Positions 1 through 6,470 of a stretch of DNA of 7,107 nt are shown here, in pieces. Within the stretch, counting starts at the first letter, position 1. The number at the start of each line of letters is the position of its first letter. A model generated the notes under the pieces. The model saw only the letters and a program-made list of their open reading frames with translations, was not told the origin of the DNA and ran no database searches. The stretch covers positions 1 through 7,107 of the forward strand of contig SXJH01000055.1 of assembly GCA_005779435.1 (NCBI GenBank), read 5' to 3'. Source of the stretch: Nitrosomonas sp. (lineage in GTDB: Bacteria; Pseudomonadota; Gammaproteobacteria; Burkholderiales; Nitrosomonadaceae). Both the position numbers and the translations under genes were made by a program.

Positions 1-747
1 CGCGGCGGAACACTGTTGATGACGCCGTTGAAGGGTGCCGACAATCAGGTTTATGCCATGGCGCAAGGCAATTTGCTGGTGGGCGGCATCGGTGCTTCCG
101 CCGGCGGCAGCAGCGTACAGGTCAATCACTTAAGCGTTGGCCGTATCAGCGGCGGCGGGATTGTCGAGCGTGAAATTCCGACCACTGTCGGGCAAGGCGA
201 CTATATCAATCTTGAATTGAATTCGACCGATTTTACAACGGTGAATCGCATCGTCGAATCGATTAACAGGCTTTATCCTTCATCCGCCGTTGCCGTAGAT
301 GGGCGGGTGGTTCAAGTCAAAGCGCCTGCGGATACCAGTCAGCGCGTTATGTTCATTTCCCAGATTGAAAGCTTGGATGTTACGCCGGCAAAAGCACCGG
401 CAAAAGTCATCGTCAATTCCCGCACGGGATCGGTGGCGATGAATCAGTCGGTAACGCTCGAAACCAGTGCGATAGCACACGGCAATTTGTCGATCATCAT
501 CAATACCGAGCCGGTCATCAGTCAGCCGGGGCCGTTTGCGCAACGCGGCGAAACGGTGGTGACGCAGCGTTCGCAAGTTGAGATACGCACGGACGAAGGC
601 AATTTGATGCTGCTGCCGACCGGGGCCGACCTTGGCGAGGTGGTTAAGGCGCTGACGGCGATCGGCGCCACGACACAAGATTTGCTGTCCATTTTACAAG
701 CGCTGAAAGCTGCGGGTTCGCTGCGTGCGGAACTGGAAATTATTTAA
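1..747 (+). CDS. flgI: FlgI, flagellar P-ring protein (5'-truncated by the window edge)
   Basis: FlgI is exported to the periplasm and polymerises into the P-ring, the bushing around the rod in the peptidoglycan layer. The reading frame is open from base 1 and 248 residues are visible, against about 365 for the full protein, so the signal peptide and N-terminal part lie outside the window. Recognisable family segments are RGGTLLMTPLKG at the left edge, the glycine/serine-rich GASAGGSSVQVN, INSRTGSV-like VNSRTGSVAMN, the GNLSI strand, and the terminal LRAELEII, close to the enteric LRAKLEII ending. Both cysteines that form the disulfide in enteric FlgI are serine here (466-468 and 718-720), and no cysteine occurs in the visible part. 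The stop is TAA, and flgJ follows 20 bp later, so the two are probably co-transcribed. Identity is very secure. Confidence 0.97.
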   Translation, partial: RGGTLLMTPLKGADNQVYAMAQGNLLVGGIGASAGGSSVQVNHLSVGRISGGGIVEREIPTTVGQGDYINLELNSTDFTTVNRIVESINRLYPSSAVAVDGRVVQVKAPADTSQRVMFISQIESLDVTPAKAPAKVIVNSRTGSVAMNQSVTLETSAIAHGNLSIIINTEPVISQPGPFAQRGETVVTQRSQVEIRTDEGNLMLLPTGADLGEVVKALTAIGATTQDLLSILQALKAAGSLRAELEII

Positions 748-767
748 TTAACTTTAAGTATAACAAC

Positions 768-1760
768 ATGGTTATTTCACCGGATATTTCAAGCAAGTTG
801 GCAATCGACGCCAAGAGCCTCGATCATTTGCATGTTTTGGCAAAAAAAGATCCCGACGAAGCGTTGCGCAAAGCGGCGCAGCAATTTGAGGCGTTATTTT
901 TAAACATGATGCTAAAAAGCATGCGCGAAGCAACGCCGAAAGACGGGATTTTCGATAGCCAGCAAACGCAGTTTTATACGCAAATGTACGATCAGCAGCT
1001 TACCCAGCATTTGTCGGGCAAAGGAATCGGTATTGCCGACGTGATGGTGCAACAATTGTCACGCGCAAATCAAGCAAACGGTTCGCAACCGCAATCCGGC
1101 TTGGCTGCGATGAATGCCGCCGATCCGGCTGCATTGGTTCGCGACGGCCATCCCAATGACAAATCCGGACAGCTTTGGCCGAGCGTGCGGCAGCCGTTGA
1201 GTTCGGCCCTGTCGGTCGGGAAGGCGGATTTGGCCGGTGAAATATCGTCAACGCTGGGACAAATGGAAGCGTTGCTCAAGAAATCGCCCAATTATCCGTC
1301 CGATTTTATCGACAGACTATTGCCGCATGCCAAGACCGCAGCGCAAGCGACCGGTATTCCTGCGCAATTCATGCTGGCGCAAGCGGCTTTGGAAAGCGGA
1401 TGGGGAAAACATGAGATTCGGCGTGCCGACAATGCGCCAAGTTACAATTTGTTTGGCATTAAAGCCGGCGCCAATTGGAAGGGCGATGTGGTGGAGACGG
1501 TAACCACCGAGTTTGTTAACGGTGCGCCGCAAAAGATGGTGGAAAAGTTCAGGGCATATAGCTCGTACGAGGAGGGTTTCCGCGATTATGTGAAATTGCT
1601 ATCGGATAATCCGCGTTATGCGAAAGTATTGAACGCTTCCGAACCTTCGGCATTCGCCTTCGGCTTGCAGCGCGCCGGTTATGCGACCGATCCGATGTAT
1701 GCCGAGAAACTGTTGCGCATACTCAAAAGCGATTCGCTGCAGAATCGCGAATTTATTTGA
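768..1760 (+). CDS. flgJ: FlgJ, rod cap protein with C-terminal peptidoglycan hydrolase domain
   Basis: This is a 330-residue bifunctional FlgJ, slightly longer than the roughly 315 residues of enteric forms. Residues about 25-100 form the rod-cap domain (RKAAQQFEALFLNMMLKSMR, then FYTQMYDQQLTQHLSGKGIGIA), which scaffolds rod assembly in the periplasm. Residues about 101-175 are a polar, low-complexity linker. Residues about 178-325 are a glucosaminidase-type hydrolase (GH73 family) that opens the peptidoglycan for the growing rod. Its AQAALESGWG motif places the predicted catalytic Glu at residue 209, followed by SYNLFGIKA (225-233), FRAYSSYEEGFRDYVKLL and GYATDP. There is no signal peptide, as expected for a protein exported by the flagellar type III apparatus. 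The ATG is the only plausible start. It has only a weak Shine-Dalgarno (TAAG at 755-758), which suggests translation coupled to flgI. Confidence 0.96.
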   Translation: MVISPDISSKLAIDAKSLDHLHVLAKKDPDEALRKAAQQFEALFLNMMLKSMREATPKDGIFDSQQTQFYTQMYDQQLTQHLSGKGIGIADVMVQQLSRANQANGSQPQSGLAAMNAADPAALVRDGHPNDKSGQLWPSVRQPLSSALSVGKADLAGEISSTLGQMEALLKKSPNYPSDFIDRLLPHAKTAAQATGIPAQFMLAQAALESGWGKHEIRRADNAPSYNLFGIKAGANWKGDVVETVTTEFVNGAPQKMVEKFRAYSSYEEGFRDYVKLLSDNPRYAKVLNASEPSAFAFGLQRAGYATDPMYAEKLLRILKSDSLQNREFI

Positions 1761-1774
1761 ATCGATAGGCCGCT

Positions 1775-1801
1775 TCAATTCTTTTGAATTCCTGCCGTTA
1801 T
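1775..1801 (+). promoter_or_regulatory. Candidate sigma-28 (FliA) promoter for flgKL
   Basis: In the 78-bp flgJ-flgK gap, TCAA (1775-1778) and GCCGTTAT (1794-1801) are separated by exactly 15 bp, the spacing of flagellar sigma-28 promoters. The -10 box matches GCCGATAA at 6 of 8 positions and the -35 core matches TAAA at 3 of 4. It would give a leader of about 30 nt before the flgK ATG. In enteric bacteria flgKL is also transcribed from a late class III promoter, so the position makes sense. This is a by-eye match in AT-rich sequence and could be chance. Confidence 0.45.
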
Positions 1802-1838
1802 GATAATTATCAATAAAAACTGAAATCAGAGATAGGTT

Positions 1839-3755
1839 ATGGGAAACAGTATTCTTAATATCGGCATTAGCGGCCTGTTGACATCGCAGAATCAATTGCT
1901 GACCACCGGTCATAACATCAGCAATTCGGATACTCCGGGGTTTAACCGGCAGCAGGTTGTTTTAAGCACCAATGTGCCGTATTCTGGCGGTGCCGGTTTT
2001 ATCGGCCAGGGCGTGCAATCGACGACGGTACAGCGGATTTATAACCAGTTTCTGGTGAGCCAATCGCTGCAAGTGCAAACGCAAAGCGAGGCGCTGGATA
2101 GCCAATATTCAGCGATACAGCAATTGGATAACATGTTTGCGGAAGCGACATCGGGTCTTTCGCCGACACTGCAAAATTTCTTTAGCGCGATACAGGACGT
2201 AGCCACCAATCCATCCGTCATTCCGTCGCGCCAATCGATGTTGAGCAATGCCGAGGCGCTGATAGCACGTTTTCATAGCATGGACAAGCAGCTATCGCAA
2301 ATCAGAGAAGGCGTGAATACGCAGATTGCCAGTGCCGTGACCCAAATCAATTCCTTGTCCGATCAAATTTCGGAAATCAATAAGCAGATTGTCTGGGCGG
2401 AAGGAGCTGCGGGCGGGCATGCCGCTAACGATATGATGGATCAGCGCGATGCGCTGATTGTGCAATTAAATAAATTGATCAATACCGATACGATCATCCA
2501 AAGCGACGGTTCGATGAATGTGTATGTGGGCAACGGGCAAGCACTGGTCATCGGAGCGCAAACGCTTAAGCTGCAGGCCGGGGAATCGATCGACGATCCT
2601 GAGAATTTGACGGTTAACTTAATTAACGGCGGAAGCACGATACGGCTTCCCGAGAGCCAGATTACCGGCGGAGCGCTGGGAGGAATTTTGTCTTTCCGCA
2701 GCGGTACGCTGGAAAATGCGCAGAATGCGATCGGAAGGATTGCCATGGTGCTGGGCGAAACTTTCAATGCGCAGCATCAGCTTGGCATGGACTTGAATGG
2801 CGACATGGGCGGAGAGTTTTTTAACATTGCCGCTCCGAAAGTGATTTCCGCCTCAACTAACGATCTATCTTCAAATATCGCCGCAAGCATCAGCAACTAT
2901 GGCGCGCTTACCACGAGCGATTATGAATTTTCTTACGACGGTGCGAATTACACGTTGACCAGGCTGTCCGATAGCGCCTCCGTTAGTACGGCAGTTATGC
3001 CATCGGGGGCTTCGCCGTTGACATTCGACGGCGTATCGGTGACGAGCGCAACGATTCTTGTCGGCGAACGTTTCAGAATCCAGCCGACGGTCAATGGCGC
3101 AAAGGATATCGCGCTTAAAATTTTCGATACCGCAAAAATTGCCGCTGCCGCACCGAATCGCACCAGCGCCGCATCGACTAATGTGGGTACCGGTACCATC
3201 AGCGCCGGAACGGTTAATCCATTGCCGTTGGATACCAATCTTCAGCAGCCGCTGACGATTATGTTTCATTCACCGTACGATGGGTTGTACGATGTGGCGG
3301 GCATCGGTACTGGCTTGCCTGCGACCAATCAGACTTTTACGGAAGGGGCGGATATCAGTTTCAATGGTTTTACTTTCCAAATCAGCGGGGTTCCGGCAGC
3401 CGGCGATGTCTTTACCATCGCACCCAATAACAGCGGGGTGGGCGACAATCGCAACATATTGGCATTGGGCGCGTTGCAAATAGCCAATACGATGGACAAC
3501 GGTATGGCATCGTATCAGTCGGCCTATGGGCAGTTGGTCAGCTTGGTCGGTAACAGAACGCGCGAACTGGAGGTGACCAGTAAAGCGCAGGCCAATTTGT
3601 ACGAGCAAACCGTGAAGTCCATCCAATCGGCTTCGGGCGTCAATCTGGATGAGGAGGCCGCCAATTTGATGCGTTTTCAACAGACGTATCAAGCATCCGG
3701 TAAGCTCATTGAAATGAGCAATACCTTGTTCGATTCGGTTTTGAGGTTCAGTTGA
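1839..3755 (+). CDS. flgK: FlgK, hook-associated protein 1 (HAP1)
   Basis: FlgK is exported through the flagellar secretion channel and forms the first ring of the hook-filament junction. The N-terminal domain carries the rod/hook/filament signature (ILNIGISGLLTSQNQL, then HNISNSDTPGFNRQQV, residues 5-40). The C-terminal coiled-coil segment, NLDEEAANLMRFQQTYQASGKLIEMSNTLFDSVLRFS-like ending, occupies residues 602-638. The glutamine-rich helices at 65-185 and the DQRD loop at 201-204 are also typical. The product is 638 residues, against about 550 in enteric bacteria; the extra length lies in the central surface region. There, two related beta-modules can be seen, LTFDGVSV...GERFRIQPT (394-417) and ISFNGFTFQISG...GDVFTIAPN (506-530). 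It has no cysteine, as is usual for axial flagellar proteins. The ATG is preceded by AGAGATAGG (1828-1836). flgL follows after 29 bp. Confidence 0.97.
   Translation: MGNSILNIGISGLLTSQNQLLTTGHNISNSDTPGFNRQQVVLSTNVPYSGGAGFIGQGVQSTTVQRIYNQFLVSQSLQVQTQSEALDSQYSAIQQLDNMFAEATSGLSPTLQNFFSAIQDVATNPSVIPSRQSMLSNAEALIARFHSMDKQLSQIREGVNTQIASAVTQINSLSDQISEINKQIVWAEGAAGGHAANDMMDQRDALIVQLNKLINTDTIIQSDGSMNVYVGNGQALVIGAQTLKLQAGESIDDPENLTVNLINGGSTIRLPESQITGGALGGILSFRSGTLENAQNAIGRIAMVLGETFNAQHQLGMDLNGDMGGEFFNIAAPKVISASTNDLSSNIAASISNYGALTTSDYEFSYDGANYTLTRLSDSASVSTAVMPSGASPLTFDGVSVTSATILVGERFRIQPTVNGAKDIALKIFDTAKIAAAAPNRTSAASTNVGTGTISAGTVNPLPLDTNLQQPLTIMFHSPYDGLYDVAGIGTGLPATNQTFTEGADISFNGFTFQISGVPAAGDVFTIAPNNSGVGDNRNILALGALQIANTMDNGMASYQSAYGQLVSLVGNRTRELEVTSKAQANLYEQTVKSIQSASGVNLDEEAANLMRFQQTYQASGKLIEMSNTLFDSVLRFS
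3018..3428 (+). repeat. Two related beta-modules encoded in the centre of flgK
   Basis: Translated 3018-3089 (FlgK residues 394-417) and 3354-3428 (residues 506-530) share the pattern hydrophobic-x-F-(D/N)-G, alternating hydrophobic residues, then G-(E/D)-x-F-x-I-x-P. A third copy of the same pattern lies in FlgL at 4556-4630. The similarity is at protein level; I see no long DNA identity. Such insertions probably form surface-exposed domains on the junction rings. The relationship is judged by eye. Confidence 0.5.
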
Positions 3756-3773
3756 CAGGGCCACAGTCTTAGC

Positions 3774-3780
3774 AGAGGGA
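3774..3780 (+). promoter_or_regulatory. flgL ribosome binding site
   Basis: AGAGGGA sits 4 bp before the flgL ATG at 3785, with its GAGG core 6 bp away. It is the clearest Shine-Dalgarno in the window and supports the chosen flgL start. Confidence 0.7.
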
Positions 3781-3784
3781 AATA

Positions 3785-4993
3785 ATGCGTATCAGTACAG
3801 GCACAATTTATGAAACAGGTACAAAATTAATGCTCCAGCAGCAGGAGCAATTAATGAAAACCCAGCAACAGCTTTCGACCGGTAAAAGCATACTCACGCC
3901 TTCGGACGATCCCATTTCCGCAGCGCAAGTATTGAATATCTCGCAAGCGGCCTCGCTGAACGATCAATATGCCATCAATCGCGGTAGAGCAAATGCTTCA
4001 TTGACTCAGGAAGAAAATGTATTAAGAAAAGTCACGGAAGTTTTGCAAAGTGTTCATGGTTCTGCGGTCTATGCGGGCAATTCGTCGCTGACCGATGCGG
4101 ACCGCAAAATTCTGGCGATGGAGTTGCGCAGCAATTTGGATTCGCTGGTGAGTTTGGCAAATACCACCGACGAGAAGGGACAGTTTTTATTTTCCGGCTA
4201 TCAATCGAACACTCAGCCTTTTTCAAGATCGGGGTTGACCGTGCAATATGCGGGCGATCAAGGACAGCGGCTCAATCAAGTCGGGCCGGCCAGGCAAATG
4301 GCAATCAGCGATTCCGGCTCCGATGTTTTCGAGCGCATTAAAAGCGGCAATGGCGTATTCACGACGGGCGCCAATTCAGCCAATACCGGAACGGGTATCA
4401 TTGACGGCGGTTCCGTGATTACGCCATCGAGCCTTACCGGAAACAGCTATCAGATCAATTTCACGGTTTCCGCAGGTATTACGACTTACGATATTATTAA
4501 TGTGACAACGGCATTGCCTGTTTCGATCGCTAATCCGTATGTTGAAAACAGCACGATCAATTTCGACGGCATGCAAATGAGCATTAAGGGCAATCCGGCG
4601 AATGGCGACAGCTTTACGGTTTCTCCCAGCGGCAATCAAAGTATTTTCGATACGGTGAAAAGCATGATTGTGGCCTTGGAAACGCCTGCCAGCGGACAGC
4701 CTGGCGGTACGCGGCTATCGAACAATCTAAATTCGGTGATGCAAAGCCTGAGTAATGGGTTGGAGCATATATTGACCAAGCAGGCGTCAATCGGCGCCAG
4801 ATTGCAGGAAATCGATGCGCTCGAGAGTGTCGGCAGCGATCAGAATATTCAATACGAACAACTGCTCTCGCAATTGCAGGATGTGGATTTCGCGAAAGCG
4901 ACCACCGATTTGCAGCGTCAACAGCTTTATCTGCAAGCTGCGCAACAGGCTTATGTCAGGGTTTCCGGCTTGTCGCTATTCAATTACATCTAA
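3785..4993 (+). CDS. flgL: FlgL, hook-associated protein 3 (HAP3)
   Basis: FlgL forms the second junction ring, on which the flagellin filament is built. Its ends are flagellin-like. The N-terminal part has MRISTGTIYETGT, QQQLSTGKSILTPSDDP (27-43) and ALTLE-type helices up to the GQFLFSGYQSNTQPF motif (132-146). The C-terminal helix runs from IGARLQEIDALE (336-347) to the terminal LSLFNYI. It has 402 residues, against about 317 in enteric FlgL. The excess is central (about 185-285) and includes the module INFDGMQMSIKGNPANGDSF (258-277), which resembles the two modules in FlgK. It has no cysteine. A good Shine-Dalgarno precedes the ATG. The TAA stop lies inside a CTAA sequence that is repeated on the far side of the downstream inserted element, so the end of the gene is also an insertion target site. 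Confidence 0.97.
   Translation: MRISTGTIYETGTKLMLQQQEQLMKTQQQLSTGKSILTPSDDPISAAQVLNISQAASLNDQYAINRGRANASLTQEENVLRKVTEVLQSVHGSAVYAGNSSLTDADRKILAMELRSNLDSLVSLANTTDEKGQFLFSGYQSNTQPFSRSGLTVQYAGDQGQRLNQVGPARQMAISDSGSDVFERIKSGNGVFTTGANSANTGTGIIDGGSVITPSSLTGNSYQINFTVSAGITTYDIINVTTALPVSIANPYVENSTINFDGMQMSIKGNPANGDSFTVSPSGNQSIFDTVKSMIVALETPASGQPGGTRLSNNLNSVMQSLSNGLEHILTKQASIGARLQEIDALESVGSDQNIQYEQLLSQLQDVDFAKATTDLQRQQLYLQAAQQAYVRVSGLSLFNYI
4556..4630 (+). repeat. FlgL copy of the shared FlgK/FlgL beta-module
   Basis: FlgL residues 258-282 read I-N-F-D-G, alternating hydrophobics, G-N-P-A-N-G-D-S-F-T-V-S-P. This is the best match to FlgK 506-530, which has the corresponding G-V-P-A-A-G-D-V-F-T-I-A-P. 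The resemblance is visible at protein level only and suggests a common structural domain in the two junction proteins. Confidence 0.5.
4990..4993 (+). repeat. Left copy of CTAA target-site duplication (contains flgL stop)
   Basis: CTAA at 4990-4993 and CTAA at 5138-5141 exactly flank the inverted-repeat element. The sequence fits the YTAR 4-bp duplication known for many IS5-family elements. The TAA of this copy is the flgL stop codon. A 4-bp match alone could be chance; its position immediately outside both inverted repeats is what supports it. Confidence 0.55.
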
Positions 4994-5137
4994 GAAACGC
5001 TGATTTATTGGCTGTACGAGCGAATCGCATCAATGCGCGGTACTCGCTCTGCCTCGCCTATCGTATCGATAGGTCTCGGTTGCTGCGTTCCGTGCGCCTC
5101 GTGCTTCATCTCGTTCGCCGAATGAATCAGCGTCTCC
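4994..5137. mobile_element. 144-bp MITE-like element with terminal inverted repeats
   Basis: The left end begins GAAACGCTGATTTATT (4994-5009). The reverse complement of the right end begins GGAGACGCTGATTCATT (5121-5137). They match except for one extra base and two substitutions, with weaker similarity continuing inward (GGC...ACGAG). The interior is too short for a transposase and has no convincing gene. It contains a perfect 7-bp hairpin, CCTATCG-TAT-CGATAGG (5057-5073), and a second nested stem from GAGCGA (5018-5023) with TCGCTC (5044-5049), enclosing CGCAT-CA-ATGCG (5026-5037). Flanking CTAA copies suggest transposition. It fills almost the whole convergent flgL-purD gap. It is probably a non-autonomous derivative of an IS5-like element; a palindromic intergenic repeat of another kind is the alternative. 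Confidence 0.65.
5057..5073. repeat. Perfect 7-bp hairpin inside the inserted element
   Basis: CCTATCG (5057-5063) and CGATAGG (5067-5073) are perfect inverse complements around a 3-nt TAT loop. There is no following T-run on either strand, so this is not a canonical intrinsic terminator, though it may slow convergent transcription from flgL and purD. Confidence 0.6.
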
Positions 5138-5141
5138 CTAA
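5138..5141 (+). repeat. Right copy of CTAA target-site duplication
   Basis: This CTAA directly follows the right inverted repeat and pairs with the copy at 4990-4993. Removing the element and one copy would leave only 14 bp between the flgL stop and the end of purD. Confidence 0.5.
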
Positions 5142-5155
5142 AATAGCCGACACGA

Positions 5156-6463
5156 TTATTTTGCGGATTTCTGATACTGAATGCCTTGATAACCAATATC
5201 ATGGCGTATTTGACAGCCGTCGAAGCGAATTTTGTCGGTTAACCGATAAGCGGCTTGTTGCGCGATTTTGATATTTTCGCCTAAGGCGGTGACGCACAAA
5301 ACACGGCCGCCGGAGGTGACAATCGTTTTGCCGTCGTCCCCTGTTTGTGTTCCGGCGTGAAAAATATGAAAGTCGCCGGTATGTTCCTGTTCCGCGATAA
5401 GCTCTGTCAATCCGTGGATTGCGTCATGTTTTCTCGGATTTTCCGGATAGCCGTGTGCCGCCATTACCACACCTAAAGCCGCGCGCCGATCCCATTCGAT
5501 ATCGATGTCACGCAAGGTTCCATCGATTGCATGTTCGATCAAGGTCAGTAGGTCCGATTTCAGCCGCAACATGATGGGCTGGGTTTCGGGATCCCCCATG
5601 CGGCAGTTGAATTCCAATACCTTTGCCTGGCCGTCGTTTGCGATCATTAATCCGGCGTAGAGAAAACCGGTGTATTGAACACCTTCCTGCTTGAGGCCGT
5701 TGACGACGGGGGTGATGATGTTACGCATGATTTGCGCGTGCAAATCGGGCGTGACAAACGGCGCGGGAGACTAAGCGCCCATGCCGCCGGTGTTGGGACC
5801 CAATTCGCCGTCCAGCAGCCGTTTATGATCCTGGCTGGTGACCAGCGGTTGCACATGGGTGCCGTCGGTCATGACAATGAAACTGACCTCGGTGCCTTGC
5901 AAGTATTCTTCGATAACGATTTCATTGCCTGCGTTACCCAGATTCTTCTCAACCAGTATGGCGTTGATTGCGTCATGTGCTTGTTCGGTGGTTTGCGCTA
6001 CGACAACACCTTTTCCGGCGGCGAGACCGTCGGCCTTGATGACCAACGGGGCGCCGTGCCGATCGATATAAGCATGCGCTTGTTCCGGATCGGTGAAGCT
6101 GGCATACGCCGCCGTTGGAATACGGTGCCGCTGCATGAATTCCTTGGCGAAGATTTTTGAGGTTTCAAGCTGAGCGGCTTTTCGAGTAGGGCCGAATATT
6201 TTTAATCCGGCGTTTTGGAACGCATCGACGATTCCGGCGGCAAGCGGTATTTCCGGTCCAACCACGGTAAAGGCGATATGCTCTTTTTGTGCGAAGGCGA
6301 TCAGATCGGGGATCGCGGTAATCGGTACGTTCTCAAGTTGTTTTTCCAGCGCGGTGCCGGCATTGCCCGGTGCGACGTAAACTTTCTGCACGCGCGGCGA
6401 ACAGCCTAATTTCCAGGCCAATGCATGTTCCCTGCCGCCGCCGCCTATAACCAGTAATTTCAT
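5156..6463 (-). pseudogene. purD: PurD, phosphoribosylamine-glycine ligase, interrupted by an in-frame TAG
   Basis: PurD (GAR synthetase) is the cytosolic ATP-grasp enzyme joining phosphoribosylamine and glycine in step 2 of purine synthesis. The 435-codon frame matches the usual length of about 430. It has the N-terminal MKLLVIGGGGREHA, the ATP-grasp segment LVIKADGLAAGKGVVVA (140-156), EEYLQGTEVSF (185-195), QDHKRL...GPNTGGMGA (211-230), and the metal-binding and signature block LEFNCRMGDPE (283-293). The start at 6463 is set by the conserved N-terminus; it lies 7 bp after the purH stop, so the two form an operon. Codon 231 (5771-5773) is TAG where the family has the Tyr of GAYSPAP. The 204 codons after it are intact and in the same frame. 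A 230-residue product would lack the metal-binding Glu/Asn and be inactive. It may be a real recent null allele, a base-call error, or a gene rescued by suppression. Confidence 0.93.
5771..5773 (-). other. In-frame amber codon at purD codon 231
   Basis: The plus strand reads CTA, giving TAG on the coding strand between GCT (Ala230) and TCT (Ser232). Reading through it restores G-A-(Y)-S-P-A-P-F-V-T-P, a conserved PurD segment, with no frame change. A single third-position change from TAT or TAC explains it. The nearest downstream alternative start, TTG at codon 241 (5741-5743), has no Shine-Dalgarno, so reinitiation is unlikely. Confidence 0.95.
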
Positions 6464-6470
6464 GATCTGT

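Noticed and set aside
1774..1790. Short AT-rich inverted repeat (AATTC-TTTT-GAATT) after flgJ as a terminator
   Set aside because: The stem is only 5 bp, AT-rich and without a T-tract, too weak for an intrinsic terminator.
5005..5202. Minus-strand open frame of 65 codons across the inserted element and purD end
   Set aside because: It overlaps the purD 3' end in another frame and mostly translates the inverted-repeat element; no coding signal.
5008..5271. Plus-strand open frame of 87 codons starting in the inserted element and running into the 3' end of purD
   Set aside because: It is antisense to well-conserved purD sequence, has no Shine-Dalgarno, and its Arg-rich translation resembles no family I know.
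5156..5743. Independent C-terminal PurD half starting at TTG 5743
   Set aside because: No Shine-Dalgarno precedes the TTG, and the start would fall in the middle of a conserved helix. It is better read as the remainder of the interrupted gene.
5675..6160. 161-codon plus-strand open frame antisense to purD
   Set aside because: The opposite strand encodes conserved PurD motifs throughout, so this is an antisense shadow frame.
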